From NCBI GenBank assembly GCA_964036295.1, contig OZ038462.1, forward strand, positions 9,124,267 to 9,188,266: a stretch of 64,000 nucleotides of DNA. The letters run 5' to 3'. The notes below the pieces were generated by a model that saw nothing but the letters and a program-made list of their open reading frames with translations, had not been told where the DNA came from and did not search any database. The position numbers were made by a program, and so were the translations under genes. Origin of the DNA: Plumapathes pennacea (taxonomy: Eukaryota > Cnidaria > Anthozoa > Antipatharia > Myriopathidae). This document shows positions 1 through 10,380 of this stretch, piece after piece (position 1 is the stretch's first letter; every line of letters begins with the position of its first letter).

Positions 1-59
1 ATTGCACTTCACACGCCGCTGGAAATAGCAAAGCAAAATTACAAACCGTAACCAATTTT

Positions 60-364
60 CAGAGTTAGAACCAAACCACGGCGTGAAACGCAACGTACGG
101 GCAAGCTTTCTCGCCAAGATTGATGTGGATTTGCCAAACGCCACAAAGAATGTGTCGGCTGATGTTTCGAGCGTTATCCCATCGTTAAATATTAAACCCT
201 GCGAGCAGACGTTACATCTAAACAAGAAGGCCTTGCGCGTCCTTCGTTTTGAGTACGCAAATCTGAAAGGAACTTTGCTCGTAGCCGGGGAGGGGAGCTG
301 TCGGCACACATATAAGGCATGTGCTGCCCCAAAAAAGGGTCTCGTTTTCAAGCATTTAGTCTGA
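60..364 (+). other. Exon-like open frame at left edge, unrecognised
   Basis: After an acceptor-like CCAATTTTCAG the frame stays open for about 100 codons (LEPNHGVKRN ... IKPCEQTLHLNKKALRVLRF ... CAAPKKG). The composition looks like protein, but there is no ATG at its beginning. Its last third runs into the start of a MITE-like repeat. I do not recognise the family. It could be an exon of a plus-strand gene starting left of the window or a relic inside the sestrin intron. Confidence 0.25.
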
Positions 365-370
365 AACAGG

Positions 371-628
371 GTTTTTACCACAACACACTAGTTTCTCGCT
401 CTCTGATTGGTCGATTTACCGTGGTAAATAAGAGTCCAGACAACGATGCTGACGCCAGCATGTCACGCTTTGCATCGAAATACAACAAAACTTTCCTGTA
501 TCTAAATATTGTGGTAAAAAACAAATTTTCACTGGTTTGCCGTGGACTCTTATTCAACACATTGACCATGTAAAGACGTAAATAGTGGTAAATAAGAGTC
601 CACACCACTGCAAACCAGTGGAAATTTA
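371..628. mobile_element. MITE fragment, family with GTGGTAAATAAGAGTCC core
   Basis: The segment shares long stretches (CACAACACACTAGTTTCTC, GTGGTAAATAAGAGTCCA, GCAAACCAGTGGAAATTTAT) with the larger copy at 11077-11672. It lies in the sestrin gene downstream of the last visible exon. Confidence 0.75.
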
Positions 629-771
629 TTAAATAGATGATTAGGGTCGTTTATACAAGAGAAAATAAGTCGCGGTTTACATAAGGCGTTAGCAGACCCA
701 TTTTTACGAGTACGGCTTACACTCAAGACACGAACTGCTCGTATAATAGGTTGGCGGTAAGCGATGGCTTA

Positions 772-1092
772 GATGAGAAGAGCTCAAAAGCGTTAGGCCA
801 GGATAAGCTGTACGGCTTGTGTTAACCGCGGCTTGTATAAGTGACGGCTTAGATAAGAACAGCTCAAAACCCCCAGGCCAGAATAAGCTGTACGGCTTGT
901 GTTAACCGCGGCTTGTGTAAGTGACGGCTTAGATAAGAACAGCTCAAAACCCCCAGGCCAGAATAAGCTGTACGGCTTGTGTTAACCGCGGCTTGTGTAA
1001 GGGACGGCTTACTTTAGATAAGAACAGCTCAAAACCCCCAGGCTAGGATAAGCTGTACGGCTTGTGTTAACCGCGGCTTGTGTAAGCCGTGA
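772..1092. repeat. Minisatellite, about 80-bp unit, four copies
   Basis: The core GCTGTACGGCTTGTGTTAAC recurs at about 807, 887, 967 and 1052, giving periods of 80, 80 and 85 bp. The last unit carries a short insertion. The two middle units are nearly identical, so homogenisation is recent. Confidence 0.9.
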
Positions 1093-1665
1093 ACGTGGAC
1101 TTCGTGCCATTTATACGAGGTTTTCACGTCTTATGTAAGTCGCGGCCTATTTTCTCTCATATAAATTGTCCTATTGCCTCTTTGGTTTTGGTATTTGGTC
1201 TTCAGAAAGGTGTCGTGTTTGAACAGAGCTAAGTCCTGGCCAAACGGACTCCCAAGGATCAGCCCAAGTTTGTGGAAATCGGAACTTGCCATTGGTGGCC
1301 AAATAGACTGGCAAGTCGACCTAAGTCAAGCTAACTCGCTCAACCTTCGTAAAGAAATCTGTGGCGGTCAGCTTGCGTTTGACTTGGCTTGACTTGGCCG
1401 TTTAGGTGGTCAAACGGTCAAAAACTTGGTTAATTTGGGTGCAAAGAGAAAGAGAAAAATTATTTAAACACTAAATTTACTGAAAACAGCTATCGGTTGC
1501 CCGTTCGTGCTATACTTTGTTGTTGTTGTTGTTGTTGTTGCGTTTCGCGCCGTAGTTTGAAAACAAATAAACAAATAAACAAATAATAAATACATAAAAA
1601 CTAGTCAAAAACGTGGATTGACTTGGGTAAATGTCCGTTTGGCTTCACAATGAAGATTCACTCAC

Positions 1666-4600
1666 GTTCTGCGCTCTCCACTTGCTCGTAGTGTTGGTAC
1701 AGTGTCTCCTGAGTTTCGTCTCCTATTGCATCCTTCTCTGCCTCCACTTCCTTCATTTTCTCCATCAACTCGGTCATGCCTGAATAAGTGCCGTTCTCAT
1801 TCTGAGCTGAAGTGCATTCAGAGCTGTCAAAGCTCGGCCGATTCGTGTCTGATAGTGACCTGGGTCTGAATGAGTGACCGCCCTCCAAATCGATCTCCGG
1901 GAGAATTCCGCATCCATGGACGAAGCAGGCGAGAGAGTGGAAATGCGCCAGAATTACTATTGCTTGTACGAGTTCTGATAACGACCAGTTGTTTTCGCCT
2001 TTTAAGACTTTCTGAAAAGCAATAAGGCAAAAGAGAGTTTGGTATCTGTATTTGTTATCCAACTCCTTTAGTAACGTATAGCCCATAGCCCTTGCCATAG
2101 TAATATGCAAGATATATAGCCATAGTGCATGTTATGGTAGTAAGGGTGTTGGCTAATAAATGCTGCTGTATTATTTCCCCTTCATTCTTTTATCAACTTT
2201 AGTTTTCTCGTCCAGTTTCTCATCAAAGACATAATCACGCAGTATGGAAAACCTGGACAGCTTGCTCAGACAAAGGCTGATTAACTATCATTATGACCCG
2301 TCAAATATTTCCTCCCGCGCGTGATTGGTGAAATCGTGGCACGTGACCGAATAACCCCGCCTGGCAAACTGTCGCTGTTTATTGACAATATCCAAACACA
2401 GTTTTATATATCACAAAAAAAAAAAAAAAAAAAAAAAAAACATTACGAGATGACTACCGAGGAGGACATCAATTCATTTGTCAAAAAAATAGTTCCAGAA
2501 AGCACCAAAGAGCTTCACAGTCCTTGCGCCGCTATTTGCGCTGCGAGAGGAAATAGTTGAAGGATAATAAAGACAATAAACTACTTTTGGCTGCAGAAAT
2601 ATGCACGGATAATTGTACTTTGACATTATCTGTTCCTCGAAGCTCACAGTTGCCCTTAAGCGAACTGTTCGCTTCTCGGAACAGATAATATCCTCGAACA
2701 ATATTATCCGTGCATATTTCCTCGCCAAAAGTAGTTTATTGTTTATATATTCTCACTACATCATTCATAGTTTTCTTCTTAATTAAAGCCTTTCACTTCC
2801 AAGCTCAAAACAGAGATTCTCCTAACCTAAGAAAAAATGTATGCATGATGTAGTGGGAATTGGCAATTTAATCTTCTTTAGTCTGATCAAAAGCCAAGTT
2901 CTCCATACTATATGATAGATCTCTGGTGAGAAACTGAAGTTGATCACTTACAAGAGTGAAATCTGCATTATAAATGAACTTGGTTGATAAAAGCAAGAAT
3001 GTGAGCTGACATGCATGTGTGTCAACCAATAGCCCATTTCCAAAATGTCTGTTACATATGTTTGAAGATCAGATCATGTTCAAAACCTTATGTTATGAAA
3101 ATTTCTTTCCCTTGTGTTAATTTTCATGCAAATCAAACCCATCTTTGTAAGAAAGGTTTTGCACAGGCCTTGTTTTGAAACAGAGGCAACAGACAATCTT
3201 GGAAATGGCCTATCCAAAGTCTATTGCTCTCCCGCCTACCTCAATGTGCTTCTTTGTGATCAACCACGGCTGATGTGCAAGAAGGGTGTTGATCTCTGAT
3301 AGTTCTCTCAGCTTTTTGGGGACATGATCAAGACCTTTCAGCCATTCTTTGTTGCCACTGTACCTCAAGAATTCCAACTCGTACAGTTTCACCTTTAAAA
3401 AAGAATTCATCATTTCAACCACAGTCTATTGTGTGCTGAAAACCCTGTTACAACATTTTTAGAACTTTTTTATTTTATGAAAACCGATTTTGCAATAATA
3501 TCATCTGACTCACTGAGAAGGTGATTACTTTCATTTGGCCTAAACTGCTACTTACCTGGACACATACTTTGCCTCAGTTTTATTATTTATGTATTGTTGG
3601 ATGCAAAACCAGCCTTATTTTTACAGATTTCCAAAAGGCAAAATGAATACAGCATTTGAAAAGGTTAGTTGTGATCATCCAATTGAGTGTAGTCATCAGG
3701 AAGATTGTTGTTGTTTATATACTGTAGACATTTCAACTACAAAACTGTATGTCTTTCTAAGACTGGTAGTAGATTCATCAGTTGACAGCAACAATCTTCC
3801 TACCGTCATTTTTTTCCAAAGACTTTAAAAAGCAGCACAGTACATGCAATGTGGCCACATGTTACTAACACTAGCTAAGATTGATTCATACAATTAATTA
3901 TTATTTCCAATGATTACCTTTAATTTTCTTTTTGATTCTCTTTCCAAAGATAATTATATCATACAGTAAGGAGAATCTGTTATTTGATAGCTTGTTCACA
4001 GTAAAAGCTGATATATTCAATATGCTCACTCTGACATTCACATATTTTCTTTGTAAAGTTGTTTGGAGCATCAGAATTAGGCTCAGGAGGAACCCAGCAG
4101 ATAACCAGTAAGTAATTCAGTAATATGATTTTGCACCCAATGCAATTTTTGAAGAAAAAACAAAAAAAAAGGATTTAAACAAACAACAACAAACCCTTTT
4201 TCTATTATCTACCAATAGTCGCATCACTAAATGTACAACTCATACAAAGTTTAGTTTATGATGCAACACAGTATCATAAATTGTGACAAAATATCCTTAC
4301 CAGGTACCCACAGTTATGTCGACTGGCCGCCTGAAAAATGAAAGATCATCAATATGTGTTGGTCAGTCATGCAAATGTGCCGTGTAAACAAAAAACATTG
4401 GATTGGCTGAACAACCTTGTGAGAATGGCAGAGATGCCAACTTTTTAATACAGAGTACCTAGAGGAACTTCCCCAGTGCTGTGGCATCCTTCATCATATC
4501 AGAGATTATACAGTCATGAAAATATATTTCACAATGATATGATGATATGATAAATCACATATAAAATGTGAACTTTTGAACACTGAATGATAGTGAAAGT

Positions 4601-7543
4601 GACTCTCGCAGTAAGTTATAAAGCAACTTAATAAGCAGTTGCAAGGACAGCTCGGAAAAAAAGCCTGGTTTCAACAGAAATTGAACCCATGACCTTTGTG
4701 ACATTACCAGTGCAACGCCCTGACCACTGAGCTATGAAGCCTTATGGAACTGATCAAGTGTGTGGTTCGAATCCTACCCATCATAGTGATGGAAGTGATA
4801 TGATGATATACATGATGAATCACATATATGTGTGGAACAACAATTTATTAATTTATTTCAAATTACTCAAAGTCAGTTCCCAACAAAAATCACCTACCAT
4901 GACAGCAATGTAATGTCTCCAGTCATATGGTAAAGGCCCCTCGCCTTTCATCATAAAGAACTCTGTCCTTATGAAGCAGTCAAGGTATTGTGGATGAGAT
5001 GCAACCAGGAGTAGGATATTCGATGTTCTTCCACTAGACAAGAATGACTCTACCAACAGACTGTGTGTTTGTTCATCCTCTGTATTGGCGGAGACAATCT
5101 GAACAAGAGATCAATATCAAAAAGAATTTTTCAGATGACTGTTAAAAGTAAACCTTGTGTAAAACATTCTCTCAGGAAAGATATGTTCTGAAAACCTCTT
5201 TTACAATCTCTGGAAGGCTTCCTTGGCCACTGCTTTTACCTGCAGTGCATTGGAGTGAAAGAGTGGATTCTTTTAAAATCTCCAATGCTCAAATTGACAT
5301 TATGCACAAAGAGGTTATTGAGTATTTTTACCAGCCGGTAACTGACTTTCATGTAATAAATTGAAGCAGGGCCAAACATTTCTATTTGTGTACAAAATGG
5401 ACACAAAACGCATTCATAAACTTTGCTTGGTGAAAATTGATCACGCAAGCAAATAAACCAGTTGACCTATTTGGCCTTTATTTGCACTCGAAAATGTGAA
5501 GTTTTAAATGACTGTACAGGATCAATAAAGAAACTTATTCATTGAAAACAAGAAGGAGTCACCCAATTTTTAAGAGAGCTATGTCCACAGAAAGTGCCCA
5601 CCATGTTTTATTGACATTGTGCCACATGTGTGCATGACATGACCATTGCGTGATCATTGTTGATTATACATGCCCAGAAAACCCTCTGCAAATATCTACA
5701 GTATGTTTGTCTCATCATACTGTGCAGCTACTTGTCTATGAGGCAGTCATCAAGACCTTGATAATTGAACTGCCAAAAATAACTCAAGCCCATTGTCCAC
5801 ACGTTCCACAAAGATTAAACCCAGGGATATTTTGTTGAGGAAATTAGAATTTCTTCTGTTATGTTGTCATATTTGTTATATCATAGGTGAGCAGCTTTAA
5901 TAGGTCAATTGGCTCTAAAAAAACAAAGACTTGTGAAATTGGATTGATCCATTGCATCAGCCAAATTCCAATTGCAAATCTTATCTTAATCTCTGATATT
6001 CATAACTTGCATTGAAAGTAGTAAAACTGTTCGCAAATCAGTCACGTATTATCGATGACAAGGAAGTCGGACGCTTGTAAAAGAAAACAGCAATAGGTCA
6101 AAACCAGGATATGGAGTGTTTCCTCTACAGTTTCAATAAGCGAACAACAATAAACCTATTCTTCGTCACAGCTTTAATTTCCACCGAGCGAACGAACGTG
6201 ATCAACGAGGAAGTTGCAGGCAAAACTGCAGCTAGCCAATTGCAGAATTCGGAAGCAAAGTACCTGTTTCGCTAAAGTAAAACCAGTCAGTCAGACTTCT
6301 GTTGGTTGAAATGACTTAAGAATTTTCTGCTTCAGTTACCAAGGGATTAACAAGTAAATAGGTAGGTTTTGCATTGTTTCTTTCCATATAATATCTTTCC
6401 AGTGTAACAATACTCATTTTTGAATGTACAATACAGTAACTATCCCTTGTTTGCTCACAAGATATAATCTCGTTGCAAATTTTAATAAAAATCGGACAAC
6501 ACACGTCGTTAAACGAGAAATGTACACAAAAATTCTTGCATGACATTCTCAATGCAAACAAATCGAACAAGCGGTCGTGACAGCAGAATATTCGACCCCG
6601 TCGAGGTCTGATTATAAACTCTATTATTTTGTCTGTTCAGCATGAAGGATATTAAAATCATCACCAAGTTCCAACCTGATTAGATCGATGCAACTCGCGT
6701 GTGTGTCATCATAACATGCGCGGTTCGGTGTGGCCTGGGCGAAGTTCGCAAACGACCTCGCAGAATTATGTTTTTCTACATGTCCAGTGTCAATGATCGA
6801 GCAGCAGATATTCCCCGCTGCTTGACAAAACCCAGCCATCACAACATGACACCGCACATAAGAACATATCAGAAAACACATCTTTCCAAATCATGCCAGA
6901 AACTCACGAGATGTACCAATGTTCGTAGACGTGTACGACTAGGAAATGTCTTTATCGCAATACACATCCTGAAGGCCGATTTCGACCTGAGAATCTACCA
7001 AAATGTGATATTTTGTTTTAGTACTATGTCATGTAGAATCCATGCCGGACTTTTTCAACAACAAGCTCAAACGAGCGTATGAAATGACTTGCTTTCTTCG
7101 GTGAATGTTAAAAAGCAAAAGCGGAACTCACCTCTCTTGAAGGGATGAAACACGAGGGACCTTTATGCAAGGCTCTGGGAATCTTAAGTCCTTTGGTCTG
7201 TAAAAGAAAGACATCAGAAAAAGAACCTATGTCAATGAAGTGTTTATTCGCAAGGACAAAGAATTACGCCAGGTTGTCCTGCCTTCACCTTGAGGTTTTT
7301 CAGGATTGATGAACACTTTTCCCGAACATCTGAAAAGGGGCATCGTTCTGATAGCCTTAAAATACCAGGGAGAATTTCTGCTATGAGTTTGTTGTAGCCA
7401 TTTTCTTCGTTATCCCTCCAAGCTTCCAAAGTCCTTCCCAGGGTGTCAAGAAATTGTCCTCGAATACAGTTGTCCCGTGTTCGCAATCCACAAAAATCCC
7501 TGAGGGATTTTATGTCCTCCGATATGTCTTCATCGTCGCTCAT
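1666..7543 (-). CDS. SESN: Sestrin, 5' six coding exons (C-terminal part outside window)
   Basis: Sestrins are stress-induced cytosolic proteins that signal amino-acid and redox state to mTORC1 through GATOR2. Coding exons, in transcript order: 7543-7289, 7197-7132, 5098-4898, 4330-4301, 3392-3240, 2011-1666 (85, 22, 67, 10, 51 and 115 codons). All junctions are GT/AG and the frame is continuous for 350 residues. Family landmarks are [55 protein letters not shown] and [13 protein letters not shown]. The start is the first ATG of exon 1 ([10 protein letters not shown]); an in-frame TAG lies upstream with no earlier ATG. The last visible exon ends in a GTGAGTG donor at codon phase 1, and I see no continuation in 1-1665, so the leucine-binding C-terminal half should lie left of the window. 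The catalytic-type Cys (residue 181) is present, but the usual downstream His is Tyr (188). Family assignment is very secure; assignment to SESN1, 2 or 3 is not possible. Confidence 0.93.
2415..2440. repeat. Poly-A tract in sestrin intron
   Basis: A homopolymer A run follows TATATCAC. It is followed by a short open frame ([19 protein letters not shown], 2450-2557) that may be a transposon protein relic. Nothing else is supported here. Confidence 0.6.
2574..2741. mobile_element. Palindromic foldback MITE
   Basis: CAATAAACTACTTTTGGC at the left end is repeated in inverse at the right end. The arms continue with ATATGCACGGATAAT and its inverse, so almost the whole 168 bp folds on itself. It lies in a sestrin intron. 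Confidence 0.85.
2748..2965. repeat. Dispersed repeat (TTTCACTCC...GTTGATCACT family), copy 1
   Basis: The segment shares the order of blocks (ATTCTCACTACATCATTCAT, TTCTCCTAAC, GAAGTTGATCACTTACAAGAG) with copies near 10565-10760, 12175-12357 and 29886-30074. It is an old interspersed element of unknown class. Confidence 0.6.
4301..4330 (-). CDS. SESN: Sestrin 30-bp micro-exon carrying the redox cysteine
   Basis: This 10-codon exon reads [10 protein letters not shown]. It is bounded by TTTTTCAG upstream and GTAAGG downstream. It fills exactly the gap between the exon ending YIAVM and the exon starting VKLYELEFL, matching the vertebrate order RHQCSYLVNLH. It is too short for automatic gene finders to find easily. 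Skipping it keeps the frame (30 = 3 x 10) but would delete the Cys/Tyr pair of the N-terminal oxidoreductase-like domain. Confidence 0.85.
4480..4835 (-). mobile_element. tRNA-derived SINE in sestrin intron
   Basis: On the minus strand a tRNA-like head (4741-4661) has an A box (CATAGCTCAGTGGTCAGGGC) and a B box (GGTCATGGGTTCAATTTC). The anticodon arm is not convincing and there is a SINE-like body. Near-duplicate ATGATATGATGATAT / AATCACATATA segments flank both sides. This is a retroposon head, not an intact tRNA gene. Confidence 0.75.
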
Positions 7544-9260
7544 ATTCCTGGCACTGCTTTTGTCCTGCTCGGATGCCCTTTCGCAACGAAAAATGCTCAA
7601 AAACAGACCACTTCGTTCCTATTCACAGCCATCGCGGACGGAGGGACCTGCCACAAGGGCCAGGATGTCAGATTTCGATTACACCGGCAGCGATATGAAT
7701 TTAGCCAATCAAAAGGTCTCCGTTCTCTGATGTCATTCACACACCTCCAGAAAGTCCATATATGGTACAAACAAAGTTAGCTTTTGAGATAAACTGGTGC
7801 AGTCAAAACAACGGGCGAATTCTCGGCAAAGCTTTGTTAGTTTTTAAAACAACTAAAGAGCCCCTCTCTATCGAAGTGTTCACTGATTTTCTAAGCGAGT
7901 GTTGTTGCAACTGATGTATTTTTATCGAAAGCTATCAAAGGTTCCGACGAACTAAATTATTCTCAGACAATACAAGTCGTATAAATTAGTCAAGCCTCAG
8001 TGCTTAATATTTCTTAGCCTGCTGGATTGCTTCTTTCCCCACACCATCCAAAAAACAAAAGGAAAAGACCCTGGGAATAAGGTCCCCCCCCATTGCTCCC
8101 CCCTGACCCCTTCCCCCAGCCATAAGTATGTACCGCCGGCCGCCTCCTTTAAAGGCTAAGGGTATCCTTTCCAAGCATTTTAATGAGTACGGCATTTGAG
8201 TTTTAGAACCCTATATATAGTCAGCCGTCACAGTAAGCCGACCCTTTAGCCGGTCTTTTGCCCCCAAAACATCTTTTTCTCAGCCAGTAAACTTGGCCGA
8301 CGGTGCCTGGGTCGAGTCCCAGCCTCCTCTGCGGCCCCGTTCTGCTATATTTCTTCGTTGTTGCCAAGAACATACAGCGAGGTGTTTTTATGCGAAAAGT
8401 CATCTTATGTGGTGAAAACTCAAGCCTTTTGTGTGCGCAGAATGCCCTGCCAGTCGTCCAAGGCAGTCTTCTTGCTCGCTACAAGAATGCAGCATGATAA
8501 AGACAGCATATTCGTATCCTTGAAAAGGTTTACAGCATTCAGAACAAGTTCCATTTTATATAGATTTTAGCGTTTGGATTTGAGGTAAACCATTCGTTCG
8601 GGAGCAAACATTGGGGGAAAAAGCATTTGCTGATTTCTACAGGAACGACTTGCATCAGTGAAGGTAATTTTACAGAGGTGAGGTTTAAGGTGAGATTACA
8701 AAAACAACTTCGTAAATGAGAGCGCTCTAAAATAGCGGCTCATGCAGATTTGAGTCGTTATTTTAGTCGATTGTTTACAAGTTGCAAACATTTCGATGTC
8801 TGTGGAGTACTAGAAACTTCTACAAATGCTTTCTGACCGCCATCATTAAACAAATACGAGTCGAAACATTATATATCCATACTCGACGAACGATCGGAAT
8901 TGTCTTTGGAAATATTATGATTATGCTGTACTTTGGGAGAATGCACGGGCTTCACTTTACCTTATTTTTGAGTCTAGTATTCTGTCTGTTTTGTGTATTG
9001 TAACGTTCTTGTACGCGTCATGGCATCTAAAACTATTAATGGAAAGCAGATTAATTAACCCGTGAAAGAGTTTATTAGTAGCACTTTCAGCGGTAAAATA
9101 AGGCAGGCAGATTTTTTATAAATTTACATGCATGCAATATAATTTCTGATAAGATTTAGATCAGAGATTAGATTTGACCGAAGTCCGTACAAGTGAATTT
9201 ATAATGGACCTGTGAAGGGGGGAGGGGAGTGATCACAATATTGGACTTGACTCATACATT
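7544..9260. other. Region upstream of sestrin, no gene seen
   Basis: The stretch begins with the probable sestrin 5' UTR and promoter. No TATA box or CpG-island-like block stands out. 8040-8180 is rich in C runs and A runs. I find no frame with family similarity. The first exon or exons of the CEP126-like gene must lie somewhere between here and 10380 but were not recognised. Confidence 0.4.
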
Positions 9261-9325
9261 AGAGCTGTTTCCAGATGACTGTTGAAAGTAATATTGTATG
9301 ATTGCTTTGGTTTTGTGTTTGTTAT
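9261..9325. mobile_element. Half copy of the TA-flanked MITE seen at 34609-34915
   Basis: The order GCTGTTTCCAGATGACTGTT, then TGTATGATTGCTTTGGTTTTG, matches the left terminus of the full copy at 34609. The opposite terminus is absent. Confidence 0.6.
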
Positions 9326-9617
9326 GTCTTATGGTTAAGTACTGACAGTCATGGTGTTCAAGGGCAAAAGTGAAACTTGATTGTAAAATTCTCAAGCAAA
9401 TGCAATTGGCAATGCCTTGGGGGAGGGGGAGACACTCATCATAATTTTGGGTGGGTGTGTGCCACCCGGTTTGGAAAACCCTTACACTATTTCCGACCAA
9501 AGAGCTGACCTCAAAATGTATGCCCTGTTTCAGAGATTTTTTTTTCTGTTGCAACAATTTCTGCCTGATGTTTTCTTCCATGTGCTGTGAAATGTCTGTT
9601 GAGACACATTTCTGTTA

Positions 9618-9926
9618 TAATAACATGCATACAATAATTTCTGCATTCTGATTGGCTGAGCGCACGTCAATTTATCCCAAACAATGCAAAAATGTGTAAT
9701 TAAGAGTGCAGAAATGTGAAATTAAGAGTGCAGAAATTTGAAATTAAAAATTGCCGACAGCTGGCGCGCATGTTTGAAAAGCCAAACAAAACAGAAAGCA
9801 TGTTTTTATCGTTCCTTAGGATGATTCTGATCCTGTTTACGAGAAAAAAAAGTTTTTGAGACACTTGTCATTGCAACGAAATTGAAAAAATATTTTGCGA
9901 CGTAAATTATTGTATGCATGTTATTA
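9618..9926. mobile_element. 309-bp TIR MITE
   Basis: TAATAACATGCATACAATAA at the left end has its exact inverse at the right end; the match is 23 bp. No coding frame lies inside. It sits within the broken CCCTATTTCAGACC element. Confidence 0.85.
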
Positions 9927-9930
9927 ACAA

Positions 9931-10091
9931 GTAATCACATGATTTCTTGTGCAATTTTGGAATAAATGAGCACTCGTAAATTTTTCAAAGACCACAAATT
10001 GCACTTGCGCGGCGCTCGTGCAATTTTGTGGTCTTTGAAAAATTTTCTCATGCTAATTTATTCCAAATTGCACTCGAAATCATGCGATTAC
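9931..10091. mobile_element. 161-bp near-perfect palindromic element
   Basis: The ends are GTAATCACATGATTT and AAATCATGCGATTAC. The centre is TTTCAAAGACCACAAATTGC facing GTGCAATTTTGTGGTCTTTG, with a GC-rich loop (GCGCGGCGC). It would form a long hairpin. Confidence 0.85.
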
Positions 10092-10380
10092 CTATACAAA
10101 TCAATTACCCTATCCCAAACTAATTAGACAATCGATACCTTATTTCAGACCAAAAAGGCAAAATCTATACCCTATTTCAGACTAAAAATGCTTGAAAACG
10201 TGGAAGTACCCCCCCACCCAACAGGGTGGCAATGGCATTTTACTTGTTGAACTTTGCGAAAAATCTTTAAGCAAGTTCAAGGACCAGGATTACCATAGTT
10301 ATGATATTTTTAAATTTAATCATTCATTCAAGTTTGCATAAATTTAACAAATTGAATAAATTTCCTTGACGGTTTAAAAG

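Larger units (their letters stand above)
9415..10240. repeat. CCCTATTTCAGACC repeat element, interrupted copy
   Basis: The left part (9415-9540) has a G-rich start, AATTTTGGGTGGGTGTGTGC and CCACCCGG. The right part (10092-10240) has ACCCTATTTCAGACTAAAAA units and a C-rich end. The same architecture is intact at 32360-32680. The two halves here are separated by the TIR element at 9618-9926 and the palindrome at 9931-10091. Confidence 0.65.

Noticed and set aside
2450..2557. Crypton/tyrosine-recombinase-like N-terminus ([17 protein letters not shown])
   Set aside because: The similarity to the start of such proteins is only a resemblance over about 18 residues and the frame stops soon after. 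Too weak to annotate.
4661..4741. tRNA gene on the minus strand
   Set aside because: A and B boxes are present but the acceptor stem and anticodon arm do not pair well, and a repeat body is attached. It is the head of a SINE.
6699..7082. 127-codon plus-strand frame in a sestrin intron
   Set aside because: It begins with ATG, but composition is uneven, no splice signals fit, and an opposite-strand frame of similar length overlaps it. Taken as chance.
7544..7600. Longer sestrin N-terminus starting at 7600
   Set aside because: The codon at 7600 is TTG, and an in-frame TAG lies further upstream. The first ATG in frame is at 7543.
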